Assembly: GCF_010894405.1 (NCBI RefSeq) | Contig: NZ_JAAIYA010000030.1 | Coordinates: 62,001-126,000, forward strand | Direction of reading: 5' to 3' | DNA: 64,000 bases | Origin: Pyxidicoccus caerfyrddinensis | GTDB lineage: Bacteria; Myxococcota; Myxococcia; Myxococcales; Myxococcaceae | Shown: one piece after another, positions 1-9,462 of the stretch | How positions within the stretch are numbered: position 1 is the stretch's first letter | Layout: every line of letters begins with the position of its first letter | Program-made: the position numbers and the translations under genes | Notes under the pieces: generated by a model | The model's input: the letters and a program-made list of their open reading frames with translations, nothing else | What the model was told of the DNA's origin: nothing | Databases searched by the model: none

Positions 1-1
1 G

Positions 2-3000
2 CAGCTCTCCTGGTGGCGCCAGCACCTCTCGGGACTCGCAACGCTGGAACTGCCCACGGACAGGCCGCGCCCGCCCGTGCGGACGTTCCACGGTGCCCAG
101 GTCCCTGTCGTCCTCTCGTCCGTGGCCTCTCGCGCGCTCCGGGCGGTGTGCCAGCAGGCGGGAGCCACGCCCTTCATGGCGCTGCTCGCCGTCTTCCAGG
201 TGTTGCTGTCGCGCTACACGGGACAGGAGGACATCGCCGTCGGCTCGCCCATCGCGGGCCGGCACCACGGTGAACTGGAAGGGCTCGTCGGGTTCTTCGT
301 CAACACGCTGGTGCTGCGCGCCCACGTGGACGTTCGTGCTTCGTTCCTGCACCTGCTGCGACAGGTCCGCGAGACGGCCCTGGGGGCCTATGCCCATCAG
401 GACGTGCCCTTCGAGCAACTGGTGGAAGCGCTCCAGCCCGCGCGAGACTTGAGCCGCGCCCCGCTGTTCCAGGTGCTCTTCGCGTTGCAGAACACGCCCA
501 TGCCTTCGCTCCGGCACGGGGCGCTGTCGCTGCACCCACTGGAGGTGGAAGGTGCCGCGGCCAAGTTCGAGCTGCAGCTGAACCTGATGGAAGCGCCCGA
601 GGGCTACCAGGGCACGCTCGACTACAACACCGACCTGTTCGAGGCGCAGACCGCCGCGCGCATGGCGGCCCACTTCGTCACGCTGGTGGAGGCCCTCGCC
701 ACCCGGCCCGACGCGCCCCTCGCATCGGTCTCCATGCTGACGACTGCCGAGCGACGGCGGCTGCTGGTGGAGTGGAATGCCACGGCTTCCGAGTACCCGC
801 GTGACTCCACCCTGCCCGAGGTCTTCGCGCGGGTGGTGGCCCGTTTCCCCGACAAGGTCGCCGTCGAGTTCGGTGACGCGGCGCTCACCTACCGGCAACT
901 CAATGAGCGCGCGAATCAGCTCGCCTGGCATTTGCGCGACCTTGGCGTGTCCACGGACTCGCGCGTGGCCGTGGCGCTGGAGCGCTCGCTGGAGCTGATT
1001 GTCTCGCTGGTGGGCATCCTCAAGGCCGGTGGCGCCTACGTGCCGCTGGACCCGACGTACCCGCGCGAGCGGCTCGCCGCGATGGAGGAGGACGCTCGTC
1101 CCACCGTGCTCATTACCACGCGCGAGCTGCTGGCGAAGCTGCCCGCCGACGGACTGTCCACCGTGGTGCTGGGAGAGGTGTCCCTGGCGGGCCTGCCCAC
1201 GCAGGCGCCGTCCATGACCGCGCTGCCAGATAGCCTCGCGTATATCGACTTCACGTCTGGCTCGACGGGCCGGCCCAAGGGTGTGGGCACTCCGCAGGCC
1301 GCCGTGCTTCGCACCCTCTTCGGGGTCGACTACGCGCACCTCGGACCGGACGAGACGTTCCTCCTCATCGCCCCTGTGTCCTTCGATGCTTCCACCCTGG
1401 AGCTGTGGGGGCCGCTGCTGCATGGGGCTCGGCTCGTTGTCTTCCCACCGCACTCGCCCTCGGATGTGTACGAGCTGGAGTCGGTGTTGGTGAAGCACGG
1501 CGTGACGACGCTGCATCTCACAGCGGGACTCTTCTCGCAGATGGTGGACAGCCACCTGCCCGGGCTGAAGACGGTGAAGCAGCTCCTCACCGGCGGTGAC
1601 GTGGTGAGCGCGCCCCATGTCCGGCGAGTGCTGGAAGGAATGTTCATTCCGGTGACTGCCTGCTACGGCCCGACGGAGGGCACCCTCTTCACCTCCTGCC
1701 ACCGCATGACGGACGTCGCCCACGTGGGCACCTCCGTGCCCATCGGCCGACCCATTGGCAATACGCAGGTATACCTGCTGGATGCCTCCGGCCAGCCCGT
1801 GCCGGTGGGCGTCACCGGAGAGCTGTTCGTCGGTGGCGATGGCTTGGCCCGTGGCTACGTGGGCCAGCCCGCTCTCACCGCGGAGCGCTTCGTCCCGGAC
1901 TCCTTCTCCGGTGTGCCTGGTGCACGGCTCTATCGCACCGGGGACCTCGCACGCTGGCGGAGTGACGGCGTGCTGGAGTTCCTCGGCCGCGCGGACGCGC
2001 AGGTGAAGGTGCGCGGCTACCGCATCGAGTTGTCCGAAGTCGAAGCCGCCCTGCGCTCACTTCCCGTCGTGCGCGAGGTGGCCGCGATGGTTCGCGAGGA
2101 CGTCCCCGGCGACAAGCGACTGGTGGCCTACGTCGTCGCAGACCCAGACGTGGCCTGGGAGCCGGAGGCGCTGCGCCATTCGCTCGCGGCCCGGCTGCCG
2201 GCGTTCATGGTGCCCTCCCACCTGGTGAAGCTGGAGGCACTGCCGCTGACGCCAACTGGAAAGGTCGACCGACGACGCCTGCCCGCACCGGACACCCAGC
2301 TTCGGAGCGAGAGCGCGCCCTTCATCGCGCCCCGGACTCCACTGGAAGAACAGCTCGCCGCGGCCTTCGCGGACGTGCTGCGTGTGCCTCGCGTGAGTGT
2401 CAGCGACGACTTCTTCGCGCTGGGCGGCCACTCGCTGCTGGCCCTGCGCCTGGTCTCCCGCATCCGCGAGCACACCGGGCAGGTGCTACCGGTGGCGGTC
2501 CTCTTCCAGGACTCCACGGTGGAGCGGCTCGCGCGGCGGATGCAGCAGGCGTCCGTCTCCACGCGCAACCTGGTGCTGTTGGACGTGGGGAACTCTTCCG
2601 AGCGTCCCCTCTTCCTCGTGCACGGTGGCGGAGGCAGCGTGCGGGGCTACTCCGAACTGGTGCGCGAGCTGCGCGGCCACGGCCCCGTATACGGCCTGCA
2701 CGCTTCCGAGTCGGACGACGACGTCTCCATCGAAGCCCTGGCGCGCGACTACCTCGCACAGGTGCGCGCCGTGCAGCCTCGCGGGCCCTATCTGCTGGGA
2801 GGTTGGTCCTTCGGCGGACTGGTGGCGTACGAGATGACACTCCAGCTTCAAGCCGCGGGCGAGCCGGTGGCGTTGCTGGCCCTCCTGGATACCGAAGCGC
2901 CCGAGACACAGCCGCGTCCGGCGCCGGATGGGCTCGGCCTGCTGGCGGCCTTCGGCCGGATGCTCGGCGTGTCGTGGCAGGACCTGCAGCTGGACCTGGA

Positions 3001-3382
3001 GCACCTGCGAAGCCTGGAGCCGAAGGAGCAATTGGCCCGCGTGCTGGAGCAGTCGCCCTCAGTCGACGCGGACGGTGCCGAGCGGCTCTTCGCCCTCGTC
3101 CAGCGGCTCGCCGCCGCACAGCAGGCCTACGTACCGGCCAGCACCTGGGCGGGCCCGGCGCTCCTGTTCCGGAGCACCGACTCCCGCATGCGTCCGGAAG
3201 ACCTGGGCTGGCGCGCGTGGCTCACGGGCGCGCTCACGGTGTGCGAGGCGCCTGGAGACCACTTCACGTTGCTGAGCGCGCCTCACGCCACACAGGTGGC
3301 GGAGCGGCTCGGCCATCAGTTGTGGAACCACCGGGAATCGAACCCGGATCTCCCGGACGCCAGCCGGGTGCTCTCCCGTTGA
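2..3382 (+). CDS. Non-ribosomal peptide synthetase, terminal module (5' end outside window)
   Basis: Last module of a multimodular peptide synthetase. It selects and activates one amino acid, condenses it, and releases the peptide. The frame is open from base 2, so the start lies upstream. In order: the C-terminal half of a condensation domain (to about nt 740), an adenylation domain (about 820-2280) with core motifs FTSGSTGRPKG, YGPTEGT, YRTGDLARW and PLTPTGKVDRR, a carrier domain with phosphopantetheine serine in GGHSLLAL (near 2430), and a type I thioesterase (about 2590-3310) with GWSFGG, LLDTE and GDHF as the Ser-Asp-His set. Aligning by eye to GrsA gives a specificity code of roughly DALHLGCLFK, which I cannot assign to a substrate. 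The last 20 or so codons run antisense through a tRNA-Ala gene, which supplies the stop codon. No tailoring genes follow, so this is the right-hand edge of the cluster. Confidence 0.95.
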   Translation, partial: QLSWWRQHLSGLATLELPTDRPRPPVRTFHGAQVPVVLSSVASRALRAVCQQAGATPFMALLAVFQVLLSRYTGQEDIAVGSPIAGRHHGELEGLVGFFVNTLVLRAHVDVRASFLHLLRQVRETALGAYAHQDVPFEQLVEALQPARDLSRAPLFQVLFALQNTPMPSLRHGALSLHPLEVEGAAAKFELQLNLMEAPEGYQGTLDYNTDLFEAQTAARMAAHFVTLVEALATRPDAPLASVSMLTTAERRRLLVEWNATASEYPRDSTLPEVFARVVARFPDKVAVEFGDAALTYRQLNERANQLAWHLRDLGVSTDSRVAVALERSLELIVSLVGILKAGGAYVPLDPTYPRERLAAMEEDARPTVLITTRELLAKLPADGLSTVVLGEVSLAGLPTQAPSMTALPDSLAYIDFTSGSTGRPKGVGTPQAAVLRTLFGVDYAHLGPDETFLLIAPVSFDASTLELWGPLLHGARLVVFPPHSPSDVYELESVLVKHGVTTLHLTAGLFSQMVDSHLPGLKTVKQLLTGGDVVSAPHVRRVLEGMFIPVTACYGPTEGTLFTSCHRMTDVAHVGTSVPIGRPIGNTQVYLLDASGQPVPVGVTGELFVGGDGLARGYVGQPALTAERFVPDSFSGVPGARLYRTGDLARWRSDGVLEFLGRADAQVKVRGYRIELSEVEAALRSLPVVREVAAMVREDVPGDKRLVAYVVADPDVAWEPEALRHSLAARLPAFMVPSHLVKLEALPLTPTGKVDRRRLPAPDTQLRSESAPFIAPRTPLEEQLAAAFADVLRVPRVSVSDDFFALGGHSLLALRLVSRIREHTGQVLPVAVLFQDSTVERLARRMQQASVSTRNLVLLDVGNSSERPLFLVHGGGGSVRGYSELVRELRGHGPVYGLHASESDDDVSIEALARDYLAQVRAVQPRGPYLLGGWSFGGLVAYEMTLQLQAAGEPVALLALLDTEAPETQPRPAPDGLGLLAAFGRMLGVSWQDLQLDLEHLRSLEPKEQLARVLEQSPSVDADGAERLFALVQRLAAAQQAYVPASTWAGPALLFRSTDSRMRPEDLGWRAWLTGALTVCEAPGDHFTLLSAPHATQVAERLGHQLWNHRESNPDLPDASRVLSR

Positions 3383-3393
3383 GCCATGATCCC
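3323..3393 (-). tRNA. tRNA-Ala (anticodon GGC)
   Basis: The minus strand folds into a full cloverleaf of 71 nt. The acceptor GGGATCA pairs with TGGTTCC and includes the G3-U70 wobble that identifies tRNA-Ala. The D-stem is GCTC/GAGC. The anticodon stem CCCGG/CCGGG carries the loop CTGGCGT (anticodon GGC, reads GCC). The T-arm is CCGGG-TTCGATT-CCCGG and the discriminator is A. CCA is not encoded; CAA follows. The 5' half overlaps, antisense, the 3' end of the NRPS reading frame. Confidence 0.85.
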
Positions 3394-3415
3394 ATGTGAA
3401 ACAGGGTGTTTCGAG

Positions 3416-3491
3416 TCGGGATGACTGGATTCGAACCAGCGACCTCGCGCACCCCAAGCGCGCGCTCTTGTCCAAGCTGAGCTACACCCCG
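3416..3491 (-). tRNA. tRNA-Pro (anticodon GGG)
   Basis: A 76-nt cloverleaf on the minus strand. The acceptor CGGGGTG pairs with CATCCCG, the D-stem is GCTC/GAGC, the anticodon stem CGCGC/GCGCG carries loop TTGGGGT (anticodon GGG, reads CCC), and the T-arm is GCTGG-TTCGAAT-CCAGT. C1-G72 and discriminator A fit tRNA-Pro. CCA is not encoded. It lies 22 nt upstream of the tRNA-Ala and 3 nt downstream of the tRNA-Gly, so the three are probably one transcript. Confidence 0.88.
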
Positions 3492-3494
3492 ATA

Positions 3495-3566
3495 AGCAGT
3501 CGGCGGGACTCGAACCCGCATTGTCCTGAGTGGCGCTCAGGTGCCTCACCTCTCGGCCACGGCTGC
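3495..3566 (-). tRNA. tRNA-Gly-like (anticodon GCC, C33)
   Basis: A 72-nt cloverleaf. The acceptor GCAGCCG pairs with CGACTGC with one C-A mismatch at pair 5-68. The D-stem is GCC/GGC, the anticodon stem CCTGA/TCAGG carries loop GCGCCAC, and the T-arm is GCGGG-TTCGAGT-CCCGC. G1-C72, C2-G71, C35, C36 and discriminator U73 match the known glycine identity set. Position 33 is C rather than the near-universal U, and the D-arm resembles those of Ser/Leu tRNAs. It could therefore be a divergent tRNA-Gly or a decaying copy. CCA is not encoded. Confidence 0.65.
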
Positions 3567-3594
3567 ATGTGTTGCGCACTGACCCGGAAACGGC

Positions 3595-3628
3595 AGAGGC
3601 CGGGTTCCCCTCTGGGAGCCCGGCCTCT
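3595..3628 (-). terminator. Strong hairpin between the small peptide gene and the tRNA cluster
   Basis: A 15-bp stem, AGAGGCCGGGTTCCC against GGGAGCCCGGCCTCT, closes a CTCT tetraloop, with a single G-T pair. It begins 38 nt after the stop of the minus-strand peptide gene and ends before the tRNA genes. The downstream T-run on the minus strand is short (GTTTCC), so it is a probable terminator or processing hairpin. Confidence 0.6.
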
Positions 3629-3666
3629 GGTCACCTCGCGGCTTCGGGTGACGAAGCGTGCGGGCG

Positions 3667-3774
3667 TCAGAGTCCGGGCGGTCGACCGCAAGCGGCGGGA
3701 CCAGGCACGGGGGCGGGAGCGGTGGCAGCAGGGTTGTTGAGGGCTTCGAGGTTCATCAGGTTCGCCGAGTTCAT
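3667..3774 (-). CDS. Small 35-residue peptide of unknown function
   Basis: The ATG at 3774 sits 8 nt downstream of a strong Shine-Dalgarno sequence (AAAGGAG). A strong hairpin follows the stop, so the frame looks like a real small gene. The product is 35 residues: an Asn/Leu-rich N-terminal half (MNSANLMNLEALNN) and a Pro/Ala/Gly-rich tail with one cysteine (PGPAACGRPPGL). It has no signal peptide or membrane segment. It could be a leader peptide, a precursor of a modified peptide or signal, or a regulatory peptide. No modifying enzyme other than the NRPS lies nearby. I do not recognise a family. Confidence 0.5.
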   Translation of the reverse strand: MNSANLMNLEALNNPAATAPAPVPGPAACGRPPGL

Positions 3775-3935
3775 GGTCACCGCTCCTTTCAGCGAAAAGA
3801 GACGCGGCGGAAAATCAATGCCTGACACGGGGCTGTCGCATCCTCCGTGTGACACCTCTGGCCACCTGGGGCTGACCCGAGGGGGCGAATGGAGGTAAGA
3901 GGGGGAAGGGGCCCTGCTGGACGGCCTCCCCCCCG

Positions 3936-5294
3936 ATGAAGACCGCTCCCCTGCTCGCCCTGACAGCGCTGGTCGCCCTCTGTGGCTGTGCGGCCTCCGA
4001 CGACTCCTGCATCACCACGCCCCTCTTCAACGGAGGCTCCTCCGGCCCGCCCTCGTTCCGTGTGGGTGTCCCGGCGTCGCTCGAGGTCTCCGCCGTCCAG
4101 ACGCTCTCCTGCAACGACAGCGCCGCCTCCCAGGTGCCGGACAGCGTCTCCGCGGAGGTGTTCGACCCGGACAACCACCTCCTCCCCTCCGAGGTGAGTC
4201 TCACAGTGAACGGAGTGTCCGCCTCCGTCCGTTTCACTCCCAGGACGAGCGGGCGCCACCACGTCCTCGTCGCCTTCGCCCCCGTGGGCAGCGTCCAGCA
4301 GCTGGGCGTCTACGTGGCGAAGGACTGGAGCGGGCGCCCCACCGCCACCACGCTGCCGCTGCCCCGCTGCACGCAGCTGGACCGCACCACGCGGGGCACC
4401 TGGGTGTGTGATGGCGTGGCGCTGCACGAGGGCGGGCGCACGCAGCGGCTCGGTACCTCCACCACGCTGGCGCCGGACGTGGCGGTGGTCGGGAATGTCG
4501 TCTGGGTCGTGGGCAGCGAGGGCCGCGTGCGCCGCTTCGTGGACACGGGCACCGACCTGGAGCTGACCGGCTCGCTGCTGCTCAGCCTCACGGCGCCGGT
4601 GATGACCATCCAGAGCCGGCTCGCCTCGGAGCGCGAGCTGTGGGTGCTCGACAGCCAGCGCCTGCACCGCTTCACCTTCTCGGACACCGGCGTCCTCGCC
4701 GCCGCGGGCGCCACCCCGTGGACCTCGGGCGCCGAGGGGCCCATGGGCACCGACAGCGCGTCGGGCCTGCTGGTGCGCACGTCCATGGACCGGGTGCGGG
4801 TGGTGCGAATCACCGCCTGGCCCAACAGCGAGGCGTGCCCGTTCCAGCTCGGGCCGGACGGCGCCTTCGCCGCCACGGGCGAGCCCTGCCTGCCGCTGCC
4901 GGGCCTGCCCGTGGGCTTCGAGGAGGGCGTGGTGTGGACGCGCGTCGGCGAGCCCTTCCAGGCGGCCGGGCAGACGCTGCGGCGGTGGGTCGTCTCCGGC
5001 GACACGCTCGTGGAGCAGGGCACGCTGGTGCTGGACGGACAACAGATTGAGGCCGTCGTCTCTCCGCTGCGCGCGGGCTTCATCGTCCCCGACATCCGCC
5101 TGGGCACCCACGCGGGCGCCTTCTCCGTGCTGCCGGTGGTGTCCCCGGAGCAGGGCCCACTGGGCCTGGAGCTGCTCCCTGGAAACCCGGCGCTCGGCAC
5201 CGAGCTGCGCCTCGTCTCCCCCCGCTTCTACTGGGAGGGCGACAACCGCGTGAACAACGCCAGCACCGTGGTGTACGAGCGCTCCGCGGGCTGA
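3936..5294 (+). CDS. Hypothetical lipoprotein
   Basis: A 452-residue protein with a lipoprotein signal peptide: a hydrophobic stretch ALTALVAL followed by lipobox LCGC, so the mature protein should start at Cys18 and be lipidated. The remainder looks all-beta. It has an early stretch around residues 35-125 resembling an Ig-like fold, and then repeated strand-turn patterns with many short VxVVGNVVWVVGSEG-like segments suggestive of a beta-propeller. I recognise no catalytic motif. It is a single gene between the tRNA/peptide region and a sensor kinase. Function unknown; the outer-membrane or periplasmic location is inferred from the lipobox. Confidence 0.85.
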   Translation: MKTAPLLALTALVALCGCAASDDSCITTPLFNGGSSGPPSFRVGVPASLEVSAVQTLSCNDSAASQVPDSVSAEVFDPDNHLLPSEVSLTVNGVSASVRFTPRTSGRHHVLVAFAPVGSVQQLGVYVAKDWSGRPTATTLPLPRCTQLDRTTRGTWVCDGVALHEGGRTQRLGTSTTLAPDVAVVGNVVWVVGSEGRVRRFVDTGTDLELTGSLLLSLTAPVMTIQSRLASERELWVLDSQRLHRFTFSDTGVLAAAGATPWTSGAEGPMGTDSASGLLVRTSMDRVRVVRITAWPNSEACPFQLGPDGAFAATGEPCLPLPGLPVGFEEGVVWTRVGEPFQAAGQTLRRWVVSGDTLVEQGTLVLDGQQIEAVVSPLRAGFIVPDIRLGTHAGAFSVLPVVSPEQGPLGLELLPGNPALGTELRLVSPRFYWEGDNRVNNASTVVYERSAG

Positions 5295-5428
5295 CGTGCG
5301 GACGCTCCTCGCGGAAGTCCTCCCACCGCCGGTGCCGCGAGCGGGGAGGATGGCAACGCGCCGCTCCGCCATCACCTTTGACCCGGATGAAGGAAGCCAG
5401 TCCAGGTGCGAGGGAGGCGCTTCCTCCC

Positions 5429-7978
5429 ATGTTCATCGTGGAGGCTCCACCGGGTGCGGGGCTGGACCTGGAGGCCATGCTGGCGCCCCTGGGTCATGCC
5501 ATCCAGCGCGTGAGCGCCGGGGACGCGGTACCCAGGGGAGGCTCCGCCGGGTCCCCTGCCTGCGTCCTCATCGACGCCCGGAGTGACTGGACAACCGGGT
5601 TCGAGACCGCCTTCCACCTGCGCGCGACGCCGGAGCTGGAGCGCACGCCACTGCTGCTGGTGGGGAAGACTCCGTGCGAGGAGGCCGCCCTGTTGCGAGG
5701 CTACGCGCTGGGCCGGGTGGACTTCCTGATGGAACCGCTCCACCCGGAGGTCGTGCGCGCCAAGATACGGACGTTCCTCGAGCTGCGGCGCAAGGAAGAC
5801 TCCGGGCACGAGGCCCAGGCGCGTGCCGGCCATGCGGAGGCCCAGGCGCGCGAGAGTGAGCGCATGCTGCACACCCTGCTCGGAAACATCCCGGGCATGG
5901 TCTACCGCTGTCACCGCGAGCCTCCCTGGCCCCTGGTCTACGCCAGCGAGGGCTGCCGGGCCCTCTGTGGCTACGGGCCCGAGGACTTCACCCGGGGCGA
6001 CATCCGGTGGGGAGACCTCGTCCCTCCGGAGGACTCCGCGCGAATCACGAAGGAGGTGCAGGACGCGCTCGCCGCCCGCGTCCCCTTCACCCTCACCTAC
6101 CGCATCCACACGCGCTCCGGAGAGGAGCGGTGGATGTGGGAGCGCGGGGTGGGCCTCTACGGGCCCGAGGGCAAAGCCGAGATGCTGGAGGGCTTCATCA
6201 CCGACGTCACCGCCTTCCGGCACGCGCAGGAGGAGCGGGAGCGGCTCCTGGCCCGGCAGCAGTCGGAGCGGGACCGGCTGGAGTCCATCCTCCAGCAGCT
6301 CCCCGTCGCGGTGCACATCGCCGAGGCCCCCTCGGGGCGGACGCTGTACGCCAACGAGGAGGCCGAGCGAGTCCTCGGCCACGCGATGCTGGAGACCACC
6401 TGCATCAACGACTTCGCCCGCTACCGCGCCGTCCACCCGGACGGGCGCCGCTACAAGGGGGAGGAGTACCCCATTGCCCGGGTGCTGCTCACAGGCAACC
6501 CCTGGAGCGAGCGAGACGTGCTGTACAGCCGGCCCGATGGGGCCCTGCGCATCTTCCACCTCAAGGCCGGCCCCATTCGGGACCGCCAGGGCCAGCTCCA
6601 GGCGGTGGTGGCCGGCTTCGTCGACATCACCGAGCTGAAGCGGTCCAAGGAGGACCAGACCTTCCTCGCCAGGGTGAGCAACACGCTGGCCAGCTCGCTG
6701 GAGGCGGAGGCCACGCTCTCCCAGGTGGTGCGGCAGTGCATCCCCCACCTGGGCGACGGCTGCTTCCTGGACCTGGTGGACCCCGAGGGCGGCCTCCACC
6801 GGCTCGCGGTGGCGCACACAGACCCGGCCCGGGAGCTGCTGGTCCGGGAGCTGTCCCGGCGCTACCCGCTCCAGCTCGAGGCCCCGCACGGGCCCGCCGC
6901 GGCCGTGCGCACCGGGGAGACCTGGTGCGAGCCCTTCGTCGACGACGCGGTGCTCTCGCGCATCGCGCTGGACGCGCCGCACCTGGAGCTGCTGCGCGCG
7001 CTGGGCATCACCTCGATGCTGTCGGTGCCCCTGCGCGCCAGGGACCAGGTGCTCGGCGTGCTGACGTTCATCCACGGGCGCCCGGACCGGCACCATGACG
7101 CGCAGGACCGGCGCGTGGCCGAGGACCTGGCGCGCCGGGCCTCGCTCGCGCTGGACAACGCCCGCCTCTATGACGAAGCCCAGGCCGCGGTGCGCGTGCG
7201 CGACGAGTTCCTCAGCGTGGCCTCGCACGAGCTGCGCACGCCGCTGACGCCCCTGCAGCTGACGCTCGCCACGCTGGCGCGCGAGCTGTGGCGGGACGGC
7301 ATCGCCTCCCAGGACGCGCGGGCGCGGCACCACCTGGACATGGCGCGCGCGCAGGTGCGCAAGCTGACGGCGCTGGTGGGCGCGCTGCTGGACGTGGGGC
7401 GCCTCAACCACGGGCGGCTGGCGCTGGAGCTGGCGGAGACGGACCTGGGCGAGGTGCTGCGCGAGGTGGCGAACTGGTTCGCGCTCGAGGCGGCGAAGGC
7501 GGGCTCGAACCTGAAGCTCGAGTACTCGGAGGACACGCACGGCCGATGGGACCCGCTCCGGCTGGAGCAGGTTGTCACCAACCTGCTCTCCAACGCCATC
7601 CGCTATGGCGCCGGCCGCGACATCCATGCCCGCGCGGAGGACCTGGGAGACCAGGTGCGGCTGACGGTGCGGGACGAGGGCATCGGCATCTCCCCGAAGG
7701 ACCAGGAGCGCATCTTCGGCCGCTTCGAGCGGGCCGTGTCCGGCCGGCACTACGGCGGCCTGGGGCTGGGCCTCTACATCACCCGCAACCTCGTGGAGGC
7801 GATGGGCGGCCGCATCCAGGTGGAGAGCCAGCCGAAGGAGGGCTCCACCTTCATCGTCACCCTGCCCCGCGCCGGCCCCCGGACGGAGAGCGAGGCCGCC
7901 GAGACGACCAGCCGTCCGGTGAAGGTGCACGGGGCCGTTGGAGCCCACACGGACGGTGCGGGCTCCGGCCCCGGGTAA
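5429..7978 (+). CDS. Sensor histidine kinase with N-terminal degenerate receiver, PAS, PAS and GAF domains
   Basis: A cytoplasmic signalling kinase of about 849 residues. The domains are: a receiver-like region (about 1-115), PAS/PAC (about 140-265), a second PAS (about 280-400), GAF (about 410-570), HisKA with the phosphorylated His near 600 in ASHELRTPL, and HATPase_c with NLLSNAIRYG, DEGIGIS and GLGLGLY. The receiver keeps an Asp in LIDARSD. The usual acidic pair is replaced by EA, and the conserved Lys of the KP motif is Glu (FLMEPL), so it may not be phosphorylated. The start at 5429 follows a GAGGGAGG sequence; the frame is open further upstream (to a TTG at 5378) without a ribosome site. 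No partner regulator is adjacent. Confidence 0.9.
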   Translation: MFIVEAPPGAGLDLEAMLAPLGHAIQRVSAGDAVPRGGSAGSPACVLIDARSDWTTGFETAFHLRATPELERTPLLLVGKTPCEEAALLRGYALGRVDFLMEPLHPEVVRAKIRTFLELRRKEDSGHEAQARAGHAEAQARESERMLHTLLGNIPGMVYRCHREPPWPLVYASEGCRALCGYGPEDFTRGDIRWGDLVPPEDSARITKEVQDALAARVPFTLTYRIHTRSGEERWMWERGVGLYGPEGKAEMLEGFITDVTAFRHAQEERERLLARQQSERDRLESILQQLPVAVHIAEAPSGRTLYANEEAERVLGHAMLETTCINDFARYRAVHPDGRRYKGEEYPIARVLLTGNPWSERDVLYSRPDGALRIFHLKAGPIRDRQGQLQAVVAGFVDITELKRSKEDQTFLARVSNTLASSLEAEATLSQVVRQCIPHLGDGCFLDLVDPEGGLHRLAVAHTDPARELLVRELSRRYPLQLEAPHGPAAAVRTGETWCEPFVDDAVLSRIALDAPHLELLRALGITSMLSVPLRARDQVLGVLTFIHGRPDRHHDAQDRRVAEDLARRASLALDNARLYDEAQAAVRVRDEFLSVASHELRTPLTPLQLTLATLARELWRDGIASQDARARHHLDMARAQVRKLTALVGALLDVGRLNHGRLALELAETDLGEVLREVANWFALEAAKAGSNLKLEYSEDTHGRWDPLRLEQVVTNLLSNAIRYGAGRDIHARAEDLGDQVRLTVRDEGIGISPKDQERIFGRFERAVSGRHYGGLGLGLYITRNLVEAMGGRIQVESQPKEGSTFIVTLPRAGPRTESEAAETTSRPVKVHGAVGAHTDGAGSGPG

Positions 7979-8096
7979 CAGTCGCGAGAAAAAGCGCGGA
8001 AAGTCGCCTGCCTGCCTCTCGCGGTACCCACGGCTCGGGTGTAGAGAGGCCCGCGCGCCGCGTGTACCGAGCGCTCCACCCGCCGGAGGTGAGCCG

Positions 8097-9422
<1,326 letters not shown>

Positions 9423-9462
9423 CGCTGGCGGGCCGGTAGCCTTCCGCGCGGGAGGCACGGCC

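Noticed and set aside
3264-3579. Small minus-strand open frames across 3264-3579
   Set aside because: Their translations (for example SGFDSRW-type endings) are the familiar signature of translating tRNA genes. The DNA folds into three cloverleaf structures instead.
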